Assembly (NCBI GenBank): GCA_947503625.1
Contig: CANNEK010000003.1
Coordinates: 558,001-622,000 of the forward strand
Direction: 5' to 3'
Length of the DNA: 64,000 nucleotides
From: an uncultured Kordiimonas sp.
GTDB taxonomy: Bacteria > Pseudomonadota > Alphaproteobacteria > Sphingomonadales > Kordiimonadaceae
Below, piece after piece: positions 51,135 through 60,840 of the stretch; position 1 is the stretch's first letter; every line of letters begins with the position of its first letter. A program made the position numbers and the translations under genes. Under the pieces are notes generated by a model that did no database searches, was not told the origin of the DNA, and worked only from the letters and a program-made list of their open reading frames with translations.

Positions 51135-51692
51135 TTACGCCGCAGGCTTCTGCCATTCTCGCGGCTGAAATGCTGCATCAAGCGGTGTTTCCGCGATGTG
51201 ATTGGTATAGTTCGACAGAACCTTCATCGAGACCAAAACAATCACAGCCAGCGCATCCGCTTTGGTGTAACCGGCATCATAGAAGGCCTGGCGGTCTTCC
51301 GCCGAGACCCAACCGCGATCAACAACAGTTTTGCGGGTGTAGGTTGCCAGTGCCTCAAGCCTTGCATCGGCCAGCGGTTTGCCTGTTCGCAGCGCCTCTG
51401 TCACTTCCGCAGGAACCTTCTGGCCATCAGAGATGACGCTGTGAGCGGCAACGCAATACGTACAGCCGTTTTCGAAATTGCTGGTCTGAAACACCACTTG
51501 CTGCTCAACAGCAGAAAGGCCGGTTTTGGCACTCAGGCCCGTCATGGCTTTGTAGGCTTCCAGAAGCGCTGGCTGCTCAGCCATCACGCCGTGAAGGTTG
51601 GGAACAAAACCAACCGTCTTTTTCGAAGCCTCCAGGCTTTCTTTTGCGCCTTGTGGTGCTGTGTCTGCTGTATGAACTGTGAATTCGCTCAT
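51135..51692 (-). CDS. AhpD-like carboxymuconolactone decarboxylase family protein
   Basis: About 185 residues. The motif NGCTYCVAAHS near 83-93 is the CxxC...H of AhpD-like alkylhydroperoxidases. Start at ATG 51692 or two codons upstream. It probably reduces peroxides in the cytoplasm. Confidence 0.87.
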   Translation of the reverse strand: MSEFTVHTADTAPQGAKESLEASKKTVGFVPNLHGVMAEQPALLEAYKAMTGLSAKTGLSAVEQQVVFQTSNFENGCTYCVAAHSVISDGQKVPAEVTEALRTGKPLADARLEALATYTRKTVVDRGWVSAEDRQAFYDAGYTKADALAVIVLVSMKVLSNYTNHIAETPLDAAFQPREWQKPAA

Positions 51693-52162
51693 GATCATGC
51701 TCCAATGTCCGACTGGCTATCAGCGGATACTTTTAATACTCGGTTCGTCCTGAACCGCAGGGGTCTTGTTTTCCATCGGTCTCAGCGTTGACCTGTTCGC
51801 TGGCCGAGAAATCGATATGGGAACAGATGTACCGTTTTGGAAGGATTTTTTGTACGGTTTTGTACAAAATCAAGTCATCGTGAAGCACCCCCATGAATTC
51901 GCCATATCAGTTCACGTAACTGTGATCTCGGCGGTTCAGGCGCGATTTAACGTTTGGTCGTTCAAACGAAACAGTTCATCGAATAACAGGCCTGTTTTCT
52001 GCAAAAGATGCCAGAGAAACGTAATGTAATTTTATAACACTTTTGAACAAGCGATTGACCTAATCCTTTTTGCTCTTTACTCACAGCGACATAGGGGTCG
52101 CCGATCTTTCGGCAAGGTCAGTCAAAATTAACCTTCAACCGTCTATAATGGATTGAAGGACA
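51693..52162. promoter_or_regulatory. Upstream region of TonB receptor
   Basis: About 470 bases without a gene. Near 51850-51876, TTTTTGTACGG-type repeats surround the palindrome TTTTGTACAAAA, a possible operator. AAGGACA before 52163 is a ribosome site. Confidence 0.4.
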
Positions 52163-54328
52163 ATGTCTGGTAGGCACATGCGACAGCAGTTTAGAGAGAT
52201 GGCCATTGGGGGATCTGGCCTTTCAAAGTCCCCCGCACATGTTCATAAAAAAAGCTGGCGGACCCTGCTGGCAGCAACGGCGATCGCCTCTGGTTTATTG
52301 CTATCGTTTAGCGAACCAGTGCTGTCACAGGACGAACCGGTTACGTCAGATTCAGAAACGGACGCGTCAGGCACTGCCATCTATTCGGCAGAGTTTTTCG
52401 CCCAGTTTGCGCCGCAAAACGCCTTTGACATGGTGCAGCGCCTGCCCGGTTTCAGCTTTGATGGCGGCAGCGACGCACGCGGTTTTGGCGGCACTGCAGG
52501 CAACGTGCTTATTGACGGCGCAAGACCCGGCTCGAAAAACAGTCTCGAGAATGTACTGCAGCGCATCCCGCTGGCTCAGGTAGAACGGATCGAGGTTATC
52601 CGCGGTGGTGTCGGGGCAAGTGACGCGGCAGGCCAGACAGTGGTTGCAAACGTGGTTCGTGTCCCCGGGGCCAGCACCGGTACATCGATCATTCGGTTTG
52701 TCCGCAAGGATGATGGCTCTATTCGCCCGCAAACAGAAACATCCTACTCAACAACCATTGATGGCTGGGAAACCAGTTCCAAGCTGGATGCTGCTCTCAG
52801 ACGTCAGCCAAGGGACATCTCTTTCCGCAACCGCGACGCAGACGGTGTACTGACTGGCAGTGCTGAAGAAGTACGCCCCGAGAATTTCAAATGGATCTGG
52901 TATAACGGCGAGGCCGGTAAAAACCTGTTTGGCGGAAGGCTGGTTCTAAACACCGTGATTGGCACCGAGCCGTTTCGGGCTCTGTCTGTGCGGGATACAT
53001 TTGATGGCCGCCTGCCTGACAGTTCACCAGATGGTCAAATCCTGATCGATACCGATCGAACCTATTCAGAGTTTTCGCTGGGAGCAGACTGGACCAGAAC
53101 AGGCGCCGACAACTGGAAAATCCGCCTGCTCAGCTTCACAGAGGTAAGCAAGCGTGACTTTGAAAGCGAATTCATCGAAAACAAACCGGTTAACAACCAG
53201 ATATTTCTCAGCAACTTCGCCAATGTGCGTGACAGGCTCGAGTCCATTTTCCGCACCACATACGGAAAGGTTGCAGGGTCAAACCTGAAGCCCGAATTCG
53301 GGGCAGAAGTCGCCTACAACAAACTCGACAGCTCGTTCGATCTGTTTGAGGAAGACGAAAACGGCGTTATCGAACTGGACGTACCGTCTTCAAACGTCAA
53401 GGTGGCGGAGATCAGGGCCGAGGCTTTCACGAACATCGTATGGAACGCGACGGATAAGCTCACCATTGATGGCGGCGTAACATGGGAAATCTCCAGAATC
53501 AAAGTGACCGGCGACGCCACCAACACCCAGACGTTCAAGTTTCTCAAACCGATGCTGAACTTCACCTATAACGTACGCGATAATCTGCAGCTACAGCTGC
53601 GTACCAGCCGTACTGTGGGTCAGTTGAATTTCGAAGATTTCGCCGCGTCAAACGATGTAACCGATGACCGGGTTCTGGCAGGCAACCCCGACCTCAGCCC
53701 CGACCAGACCTGGCGGGTTGAAGGCTCGGCAGACTGGCGTTTCAACCGCGCTGGCTCAATCGTTGTGACTCTGTTCCACGAATGGCGCAACGATGTGCTG
53801 GAACAGATTTTACTGCCGTCCGGCTCTGGTGGCTTGGGCAATGCCGGCTCTGCAACTTTCTATGGTCTTGAAGCCGATTTGATCCTGCCTCTTGATTTCG
53901 CGCTAACCGGTGGACGGCTGGAAGTTGGCTATCGTCGCCGGGAAAGCAGTCTTTTCGACCCGCTTATCGGTCGTGATCGCCCCCTGAGCGACATCAACGA
54001 TGAATTCATCAGGTTCGAGTTTCGGCATGACCTTGTGAAGGAACGTCTCGCCTGGGGTGTTGAAATGGATGGTGGCTTCGAGGAGCCCAATTTCTTCGTA
54101 ACCGAACAACTGGATTTCGAAGGCCCCTACAGATTTGATATATACGCGGAAACCACCAAGTTTCTTGGCGTGAAAATGCGCCTTGAATGGACCCGGTTTG
54201 CCGGCAACACGTTCAACAGGAACAGGTTGTTCTTCGACCCCGACCGCAGCGGCACCTTCACCGGTTCCGAACTGCAACAGCGCGACTTTGGCTCAACGGT
54301 TCGCTTCGAAATCACATCTCAGTTCTAG
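52163..54328 (+). CDS. TonB-dependent outer-membrane receptor
   Basis: 721 residues. Signal segment WRTLLAATAIASGLLLSFSE near 34-53; plug domain with NAFDMVQRLPGFSFDGG, NVLIDGARPGSKN and PLAQVERIEVIRGG; then a barrel with LAGNPDLSPDQTWRVEGS and the terminal FGSTVRFEITSQF. It imports a siderophore, glycan or other large ligand. No transporter gene is next to it. Confidence 0.92.
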   Translation: MSGRHMRQQFREMAIGGSGLSKSPAHVHKKSWRTLLAATAIASGLLLSFSEPVLSQDEPVTSDSETDASGTAIYSAEFFAQFAPQNAFDMVQRLPGFSFDGGSDARGFGGTAGNVLIDGARPGSKNSLENVLQRIPLAQVERIEVIRGGVGASDAAGQTVVANVVRVPGASTGTSIIRFVRKDDGSIRPQTETSYSTTIDGWETSSKLDAALRRQPRDISFRNRDADGVLTGSAEEVRPENFKWIWYNGEAGKNLFGGRLVLNTVIGTEPFRALSVRDTFDGRLPDSSPDGQILIDTDRTYSEFSLGADWTRTGADNWKIRLLSFTEVSKRDFESEFIENKPVNNQIFLSNFANVRDRLESIFRTTYGKVAGSNLKPEFGAEVAYNKLDSSFDLFEEDENGVIELDVPSSNVKVAEIRAEAFTNIVWNATDKLTIDGGVTWEISRIKVTGDATNTQTFKFLKPMLNFTYNVRDNLQLQLRTSRTVGQLNFEDFAASNDVTDDRVLAGNPDLSPDQTWRVEGSADWRFNRAGSIVVTLFHEWRNDVLEQILLPSGSGGLGNAGSATFYGLEADLILPLDFALTGGRLEVGYRRRESSLFDPLIGRDRPLSDINDEFIRFEFRHDLVKERLAWGVEMDGGFEEPNFFVTEQLDFEGPYRFDIYAETTKFLGVKMRLEWTRFAGNTFNRNRLFFDPDRSGTFTGSELQQRDFGSTVRFEITSQF

Positions 54329-54458
54329 TCTCTTTTTCAACAGTTTATCCCTAAATCACCGGCTGTTGATAGATACCCCGTTGACAATTATTGCCCTCGC
54401 GACGCAATCTGTCGCCGACGATTGGGCGTACTAATAATAGTATTTTGGTTTTGGTGTT

Positions 54459-55583
54459 GTGAAAACAGTGACCGCACGCAAACTCGTCATTTTTCTGCTG
54501 GCCATGGCTGTGCTGGCTTCCTGTACCATTTCCCCGCCGGAAAGGGCGCTTCAAGGCGCGCCTCATCACCACACGACCAACGGTTTCAGGAACCTTTATA
54601 TTGAGGACCCTGACAAGAATTTTTTCTCTTTCCTGCGCCTGCGCATGTTTGGCGATGAGCCTTGGGCTGACCATGAAAAAACTGCAAGCCAGGTCCCTTT
54701 CCGGATGTTGCAGCTGAACCGGGTTAAAAACCCGCCTGTAGGCCAGATGCAGGTAAGCTGGCTTGGTCATTCAAGTTTTCTGATCCAGTACCAAGGCCTC
54801 AATGTTCTGACAGATCCGATCTTCAGCGACCGCGCCTCACCGGCCAGTTTCGCGGGGCCCAAGCGCTATGTGCCTCATGTGGTGGATTATGCGCTTCTGC
54901 CCGCCATCGACTTTGTAGTGATAAGCCACAATCACTTCGATCATCTGGATGACACAGCGATAGATCTTCTGGGCGATACGCCGGTTTATCTGGTGCCGCT
55001 CGGCATCAAAAGCTGGTTCTACGATCAGGGCATTGCCGCCGACCGGGTGTTCGAACTGGACTGGTGGCAGACCGCCCCACCCTACCTGACAGGACCAGAG
55101 CTGCGCGTTCAGGCCCAGCCCTCTCAGCACTGGTCGGCCCGTGGTTTGTTTGACCGGCGCGAAACGCTGTGGGCAAGCTGGCGCATTGAACTGGGCGACA
55201 AGGCGATCTGGTTTGCTGGCGACACCGGCTACAACCCGAAACTTTTCAAGGAAATCGGCGAACGCAGCGGGCCTGTTGACTTGGGGTTGATCCCCATCGG
55301 GGCCTATGACCCACGCTCGTTTATGAAGACCTATCATGTTGACCCGGACGAAGCCGTGATGATCCACCGCGACATTGGTGCGCGCCAGAGCATTGGCATG
55401 CATTGGGGCACCTTCCCGCTCACCGCCGAAGAGCCCATGGAGCCGCCGCGAAGGCTTGAGGCCGCACGTGCTCGTGAAGGCATGCCGGAAGACGAGTTCC
55501 GGGCCGTGGATGTTGGCCAGATCGTTGTTTTTGAAAAAACGGAACAGGATACAGCGCCGGAGAACGCTCCCGCTGCGCCTTAG
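54459..55583 (+). CDS. MBL-fold metallohydrolase lipoprotein (NAPE-PLD-like)
   Basis: 374 residues from GTG. Lipobox LAMAVLASC gives a lipid-anchored exported enzyme. Metal motif VVISHNHFDHLDDTAID and GDTGYNPKLFKEIG show the metallo-beta-lactamase fold; the order and IGMHWGTFPLT near the end resemble NAPE-PLD/RomA-type phosphodiesterases. Confidence 0.88.
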   Translation: MKTVTARKLVIFLLAMAVLASCTISPPERALQGAPHHHTTNGFRNLYIEDPDKNFFSFLRLRMFGDEPWADHEKTASQVPFRMLQLNRVKNPPVGQMQVSWLGHSSFLIQYQGLNVLTDPIFSDRASPASFAGPKRYVPHVVDYALLPAIDFVVISHNHFDHLDDTAIDLLGDTPVYLVPLGIKSWFYDQGIAADRVFELDWWQTAPPYLTGPELRVQAQPSQHWSARGLFDRRETLWASWRIELGDKAIWFAGDTGYNPKLFKEIGERSGPVDLGLIPIGAYDPRSFMKTYHVDPDEAVMIHRDIGARQSIGMHWGTFPLTAEEPMEPPRRLEAARAREGMPEDEFRAVDVGQIVVFEKTEQDTAPENAPAAP

Positions 55584-55584
55584 C

Positions 55585-55917
55585 TTACTGGCCTTTTTCC
55601 CACCATGCGTGCATAGCGTGAAACATATCGGTCAGGTCAATCGCGCGCTGGGTTGCGGTGTATTCCACGCGAGGCGGCACTTCAGGATAGACTTTCCGTT
55701 TCACAAGGCCGTCGCTTTCCAGCGCCCTTAGCTGCTGGGTCAGCATCGTCTGTGTCACACCATCAATCCCGCGCTTGAGCTCGCTGAAACGTTTGGTGCC
55801 CCGGAAGATCAGAATTTGCAGGATGATCAGCTTCCATTTGCCACCAATCAGGCGTGCAATATCCGGCATCGGACAGTTCCATTCCTCCGGTTCCTTAACC
55901 TGCTCTTGCATATTCAT
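55585..55917 (-). CDS. HxlR-family transcription regulator
   Basis: 110 residues. Winged helix with NCPMPDIARLIGGKWKLIIL, FSELKRGIDGVTQTMLTQQL and the YTATQRAIDL wing. The Cys at ~15 may sense redox or electrophiles. Divergent from the GST gene, which it may control. Confidence 0.92.
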   Translation of the reverse strand: MNMQEQVKEPEEWNCPMPDIARLIGGKWKLIILQILIFRGTKRFSELKRGIDGVTQTMLTQQLRALESDGLVKRKVYPEVPPRVEYTATQRAIDLTDMFHAMHAWWEKGQ

Positions 55918-56052
55918 CTGAAAAATCCATCTGTAACCACTTGAATTTACATAATAGTATGGTTTTTAGTACTATACACGAAATTTCTGCCTTCTTGTAT
56001 AATTGTACCAAATCAATATTTTTGCCCTCTCTACAACAGTGAGGACAAAAAC

Positions 56053-56727
56053 ATGAAGATCACCATCCATACCGTAAGTGGGGCGCCGCGAGGGTGGCGC
56101 GTTTTGCTTGGGCTAGCCTTCAAGGGGCTGGACTTTGAAACACGGTACCTTGAGGCTTCGAAGCAGGAGCATAAATCGCCAGAGTTTCTGAAGTTGAACC
56201 CGCGCGGCACTGTTCCGGTTCTCGTCGATACCGGAACAGTTATTCGCGATTCTATCGCAAGTCTCGCATGGCTCGACAGAGCATATCCTGAAAAACCGCT
56301 GTTTGGACACACTCCCGGCGAAGGAGCTATCATCTGGCAAACCACTATGGAGTGCAGTGACTATTTGCGGGCTGCCGCCAATGACCTGTTGTTCCCTATT
56401 CTGGTCGAGAACAAACCATTGCCCGCCCATGGGTCAGATGACCTCGTGACACTGGAAAATGCCGCAGAGGCAATGCATGCCGAACTGAAGTTCCTTGAAG
56501 GCCTGCTTGAAAATCAGTTCTTTCTCGCAGGCGAAAAACCAACAGCCGCTGATGCAATTGCGTTCCCGGAGGTGCGGCTTGTCGGGCGGGCAATAGACAC
56601 AAAAACCGAGATTATGGAAGCGCTTGGGTTTTCGGACATGGGGTCCCGCTACCCGCGGATCAAAGCATGGAAAGCCCGCACAGGTGCCCTACCCGGCGTG
56701 GAAAAAACCATGCCCCGCCACTGGTAA
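56053..56727 (+). CDS. Glutathione S-transferase family protein
   Basis: 224 residues. Thioredoxin-like N-terminal domain with [20 protein letters not shown] and [14 protein letters not shown], then a helical C-terminal domain with [20 protein letters not shown]. Conjugates glutathione to electrophiles. Divergent from the HxlR gene. Confidence 0.9.
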   Translation: MKITIHTVSGAPRGWRVLLGLAFKGLDFETRYLEASKQEHKSPEFLKLNPRGTVPVLVDTGTVIRDSIASLAWLDRAYPEKPLFGHTPGEGAIIWQTTMECSDYLRAAANDLLFPILVENKPLPAHGSDDLVTLENAAEAMHAELKFLEGLLENQFFLAGEKPTAADAIAFPEVRLVGRAIDTKTEIMEALGFSDMGSRYPRIKAWKARTGALPGVEKTMPRHW

Positions 56728-56751
56728 ACTGAAAACCGGAGACTGATAAAC

Positions 56752-57207
56752 ATGCATGATTTTAACAGAACAATCACAACCGGCGCACCCGCAGCAGCAG
56801 TCTATAGCGCCCTGACAACAGGCTTCGAACACTGGTGGACCAAACCGCAAGGCACGTTCAACAATGTGGGCGACCGGGTTAAATTCGCTTTCCCGCCCGG
56901 CGTATCATACTGGACATTTGAAGCGGTGGAATTAAGACCCAATGACTATATCGAACTGAAATGCGTAGAAGCGCTGCACAAGCACGAAGGTATGCCGGAA
57001 GAAATTGAAACCGAATGGCTCGGCAGCCGTATCCTCTGGCAGATCAGGGAAGAGCCTGCAGGCACAATTGTTAAACTGGACCACATCGGCCTGAACCCTG
57101 ACCTTTTGTGTTTTGATATCTGCCTCGCTGGGTGGGATCATTTTTATACAGGAAGCCTGAAAGCCTATCTGGATACAGGTACCGGCAACCCGCACGCTGT
57201 CGGCTAA
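56752..57207 (+). CDS. SRPBCC (AHSA1-like) protein
   Basis: 151 residues. FNRTITTGAPAAAVYSALTT and ENVGDR-like early part, then TRILWQI-type strand and DICLAGWDHFYTGSLKAYLD, the pattern of START/AHSA1-fold ligand-binding proteins. It follows the GST gene by 24 bases, so probably one operon under HxlR. Confidence 0.85.
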   Translation: MHDFNRTITTGAPAAAVYSALTTGFEHWWTKPQGTFNNVGDRVKFAFPPGVSYWTFEAVELRPNDYIELKCVEALHKHEGMPEEIETEWLGSRILWQIREEPAGTIVKLDHIGLNPDLLCFDICLAGWDHFYTGSLKAYLDTGTGNPHAVG

Positions 57208-57268
57208 CGCCGCAACGCAGGCCTGTGCAGTGTTTGGGGGCGACTCAACAGTGCACAGGCCGAAACAC

Positions 57269-57658
57269 CTATGTCGCAAGTGCGGAAGAACCATAGAGGA
57301 TCAACGAGACAGCGAGCGCCAGCAGCACCCAGCCCGGGTGACGACCACCAGTACCCCAGAAGTTACCGATCGCACCGAAGCCATACATGACCCCGACAAA
57401 GAGGGCGGTTGCAAGCATAACCGGGGGCGCCGCAAACAGCGGAACAACCGTCAGGGCAACTCCGCCCAGAAACCAGAAAACAGTACTGAAGTGCAGCAAC
57501 AAAGGCACCAGCCGCCGTGTCGGTTGCGGCAATTTCATGCCCGTCAGAATTGGCCGGATCATCAGCTTTTGCATCAGAACACCGTGAAACACGGCAACCA
57601 CACAACCAATGCATCCCGCCGCCACAAAAGCCCACTGATATGAAGTCATATCTGCCAT
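57269..57658 (-). CDS. Four-pass membrane protein, unknown
   Basis: 129 residues with four hydrophobic segments (WAFVAAGCIGCVVAVFHGVL, STVFWFLGGVALTVVPLF, LATALFVGVMYGFGAIG, VLLALAVSLILYGSSA). No family recognised. Convergent with the SRPBCC gene. Confidence 0.75.
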   Translation of the reverse strand: MADMTSYQWAFVAAGCIGCVVAVFHGVLMQKLMIRPILTGMKLPQPTRRLVPLLLHFSTVFWFLGGVALTVVPLFAAPPVMLATALFVGVMYGFGAIGNFWGTGGRHPGWVLLALAVSLILYGSSALAT

Positions 57659-57744
57659 GGGTCGAGCCTAGTGCGCACACTGCACGTGCGCCAGCCATGC
57701 GACACTATGGAAATTTCAGCCGGTTGTCCGGCCTGCTGGCGGGT

Positions 57745-58563
57745 CTATTCCCAGCTAAGAGCCGGATATGATGGAAAGACAAGCGGCTCATTGATGCCCT
57801 CTGCGGCCAGCCCTTCGGCCTGAGCCCGAAGCGCCAGCAGGTCATCTGTCAGTTTATAGCGAAACCCGCGCACCTCGCCCCACAGCTTCTCAAAGCCTTC
57901 CGGGTATTTGCCCGGTCCCATCGCAAGTTGAGGGCCGATCAGGTCATATCCTTCAACAAGTCGCGAGGCCTGTTCCTGCTCGAACGCATCAATTGATGTG
58001 TAATAAGCTTTCAGGAGAGTACCCGTTTCGGCCTCTGGCTCGCGTGCCGTCGTTGCCTCGCGGGCGAAATAATCGCGCGTATCGGAATAGCTGATGCTAT
58101 CGGCGTTGCGCCACAGATGCATGGTCTTGTCATTGGTCAGTTTGCCGGTTTCAGGGTCGACGATCATTACCGTTGGTGTTGCATAGATGGACGGCATGCC
58201 AAAGCGCTGGTTCACCGCCCGCGCCTGATCCAGATAGCCGACATCAACATACAATGTTTCATAACTTTCATCGAGCACCGGGCTGATATCATCGTCGCGG
58301 AACCGCTTCACAAGGCCGCGGCTGTCGTGGCACCAGGTTGCGCCCATAACGATAAGGGCAAGCTTGCCATTTTCCTTCGCGCGCGCCAGCGTCTGCTCCA
58401 CGTCAGCCATAACATCGGCTGAAGGCAGGTACGGGCTGTCAAACCCTTCTTCTTCAGAAGCCTTTGCAAATACGGAAGAAAAAACCAGCGCCACAAGGGC
58501 ACTGATACGAAAAAAATTAGTAAAACCAGCCGTTTTGAACACTGAACGCTCCCCGTCAATCAT
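57745..58563 (-). CDS. Exported thioredoxin-like protein
   Basis: 272 residues from ATG at 58563. Signal segment (FFRISALVALVFSSVFAKAS), then a thioredoxin-like domain with LIVMGATWCHDSRGL: a single Cys in place of CxxC, so not a normal disulfide enzyme. DVGYLDQARAVNQRFGMPSI and TPTVMIVDPETGKL support the fold. Function uncertain. Confidence 0.75.
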   Translation of the reverse strand: MIDGERSVFKTAGFTNFFRISALVALVFSSVFAKASEEEGFDSPYLPSADVMADVEQTLARAKENGKLALIVMGATWCHDSRGLVKRFRDDDISPVLDESYETLYVDVGYLDQARAVNQRFGMPSIYATPTVMIVDPETGKLTNDKTMHLWRNADSISYSDTRDYFAREATTAREPEAETGTLLKAYYTSIDAFEQEQASRLVEGYDLIGPQLAMGPGKYPEGFEKLWGEVRGFRYKLTDDLLALRAQAEGLAAEGINEPLVFPSYPALSWE

Positions 58564-58646
58564 GATGCAAAGACTTTTACTGTGCAGCGCGCCAGCACGC
58601 AACAACAAGAAGCATCATCAGGCCTTTATTGGCGGTACTGGTGCCG

Positions 58647-60059
58647 CTATGCCGCCTCTTCGGTCAGCTCTGCGATAAACTGCTGCAGTTTCATCATGGC
58701 GGGTGCGCCGTTGTTTTTCATCATCATCAGGATTTCCATGGTCTCGGGATCGCTGGTGTCGGCGTCTTGCACAAGGCGGGTGAAACCATCCAGCCGGTTG
58801 TTCTTGATCCAGGCGCGCAGCTCCTTGTCCTGTGACCAGCGCATCTGGTTCATCATCAATCCGGCAGTGCAAATGATCCAGTCTGTATCGTGGTTTGGCA
58901 GCGGCACAACTGTGCAAAGGTCGTTTTTCTCACGCTCTGTTTCGTAGTGAGCTTCCACATAGGCAACAAACGCAGCAGAAAATACAGGCTGAATGGTACG
59001 CACCGTCTGGATGACGATGGTATCACCATCAAAAACCGGGTAGGTTTCCGTTACCGGTACGGCGCGGGCGGAACAGTCCACATAAAGGGCGTCTTTGTCC
59101 ATTGGCAAAGTGCCCTTCTCGAACCGGATTTCATCGTCCGTGATGTGTGTTACCCGGCCAAGACGGATGATGTTTTTAATGCGCCTCAACTGCTCCATTT
59201 CAGGTACACTGATGGTGGCGCCGTGATACATCTCCGGCTTTACGTTTTCATCTATGCGTACAAGGCAGTTTGCCGCCTCAAGCCGTTCAAATAGATTATC
59301 GATCGAATCCGCTTTGGCGATACACTCCATCTGGCGCGCCTGCGCCCCGATGGTTGACTTGAAAAACTCTTCTGCAGGCTGGGTGTTTTCACGCGGGATC
59401 AGCCAGCCATCGCGCGGCATGATCCATCTGATCATGTCCGGGTCCACACCTTTTTCCAATAGCCACAAGCAAGCATCAATGCCGGTTTTGCCGCCACCAA
59501 CAACTACATAAGCTGATGGAATTTCATCAATGTTGGGCAGCGCATTCAGGGGAACGCGAGTAACATTTTCATCAATTGTATAGCTTGGTGTGTGCGTCGA
59601 TGGCACAGATGTCTTGAAGTAAGTCGCGTCCACAGTTTTCTTTTTCACATCCACCTCGAACGTGTCACCAGAGCTGATGCCGCGGAACCTGCCATCACCC
59701 TCATAATTGCACATGGGGAAATATTGAACGCGGCCGGATGGCAGAAAGGTGTGTTTCATTACCTGGTCGAAATACGCGCTGACCTCCGGGCCGGACGCCA
59801 GTTCCATCAAGCCTTTGTTGAGGCCGACTTCATCCTTCAGGCCTGTACCAAGCGGTTTTGAGCTGACGCCGTAGAACGCTGAAGGCTGGTGCAGGTTCAC
59901 AAAACTGTATGCGTCATTCCAGTGGCCACCGGGCATATGGTGCCGGTCAACCATAATGATCGAGGCATCGGTTTCCGCCAGAATGACGTCGGCAAACGCC
60001 ATGCCCACGGCACCCGTGCCAATGATCAGGTAATCTGCTTCAAGTGAATGGTTCGCCAT
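58647..60059 (-). CDS. FAD/NAD(P)-binding oxidoreductase
   Basis: 470 residues from ATG at 60059 (GGAGG upstream). Rossmann motif DYLIIGTGAVGMAFADVIL, HMPGGHWNDAYSF, and a second nucleotide site YVVVGGGKTGIDACLWLLE. The pattern fits flavin monooxygenase-like proteins. Divergent from a TetR gene with two operators between, so it is probably induced by a TetR ligand. Confidence 0.85.
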   Translation of the reverse strand: MANHSLEADYLIIGTGAVGMAFADVILAETDASIIMVDRHHMPGGHWNDAYSFVNLHQPSAFYGVSSKPLGTGLKDEVGLNKGLMELASGPEVSAYFDQVMKHTFLPSGRVQYFPMCNYEGDGRFRGISSGDTFEVDVKKKTVDATYFKTSVPSTHTPSYTIDENVTRVPLNALPNIDEIPSAYVVVGGGKTGIDACLWLLEKGVDPDMIRWIMPRDGWLIPRENTQPAEEFFKSTIGAQARQMECIAKADSIDNLFERLEAANCLVRIDENVKPEMYHGATISVPEMEQLRRIKNIIRLGRVTHITDDEIRFEKGTLPMDKDALYVDCSARAVPVTETYPVFDGDTIVIQTVRTIQPVFSAAFVAYVEAHYETEREKNDLCTVVPLPNHDTDWIICTAGLMMNQMRWSQDKELRAWIKNNRLDGFTRLVQDADTSDPETMEILMMMKNNGAPAMMKLQQFIAELTEEAA

Positions 60060-60149
60060 TGCGCCCGCCTCCAAATACCGTGTCCTGATCATGCCCAACC
60101 ATTTCACACAGAAATGGGGCAGGATAAGGGAACACTTCATACGTCGTGA

Positions 60150-60188
60150 ATATAACACTGTTATGTTGGTTATATAACGCTGTTATAT
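60150..60188. promoter_or_regulatory. Two TetR-type operators
   Basis: ATATAAC-N3-GTTATG at 60150-60165 and ATATAAC-N3-GTTATAT at 60172-60188, 22 bases apart, between the flavoprotein and tetR genes. Confidence 0.75.
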
Positions 60189-60258
60189 TTTGTCAAGCCT
60201 GTTATGATAAACTGGAACCAACAGCAAAAACACCCGAGCAGAGAACGACCCGACCGCC

Positions 60259-60840
60259 ATGAGCGATACGAAGCAAAAGATTCTGGACGCCGCATCTGCC
60301 CTGTTTCTGGAAGGCGGGGCCAGGGCCCTGAGCGTGCGCGCCATCGCAAAACGCGCTGATATGTCGACCATTGGCATATACAGCCACTTCAAAGGCAAGC
60401 AGGGCATTCTGGATGCCCTCTTTATACAGGCAGCGCATTTGGTCGCAGATGCGATGGAAGCGGGCGATAAAACCGAAGACCCGAAAGCGGCCATGATGGC
60501 GGCGGCGGCGGCGTATGTTGATTTCGCGGAAAAGCACGCGGCGCATTACCGGCTGTTTTTCGGCGAAAGTGACCCTGATTACACACCTTCTGCCGAAGCG
60601 CAGGATATTGCCCGTGCCGCCTATAAAAAACTGCTGCGTCACGCCGCGCTTTTGTTACCCGAAGGTGCCTCGCCGGAAAAGGTGCAGGAAACAGCACTGG
60701 GGTTCTGGGCGCTCCAGCACGGCTTTGTCGGGCTAACCCGCCATGCCGTCTCGGCACACGCCGGCATCAACGACTGGCGCAAACTCATCCTCGATACCGT
60801 CGCCGCACATATCGACGGGTTTCTGGCGGAAAAAGGCTGA
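60259..60840 (+). CDS. TetR-family regulator
   Basis: 193 residues. HTH: ARALSVRAIAKRADMSTIGI followed by YSHFKGKQGILDALF. C-terminal helical ligand domain. Likely represses the divergent flavoprotein gene and itself through the paired operators. Confidence 0.92.
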   Translation: MSDTKQKILDAASALFLEGGARALSVRAIAKRADMSTIGIYSHFKGKQGILDALFIQAAHLVADAMEAGDKTEDPKAAMMAAAAAYVDFAEKHAAHYRLFFGESDPDYTPSAEAQDIARAAYKKLLRHAALLLPEGASPEKVQETALGFWALQHGFVGLTRHAVSAHAGINDWRKLILDTVAAHIDGFLAEKG

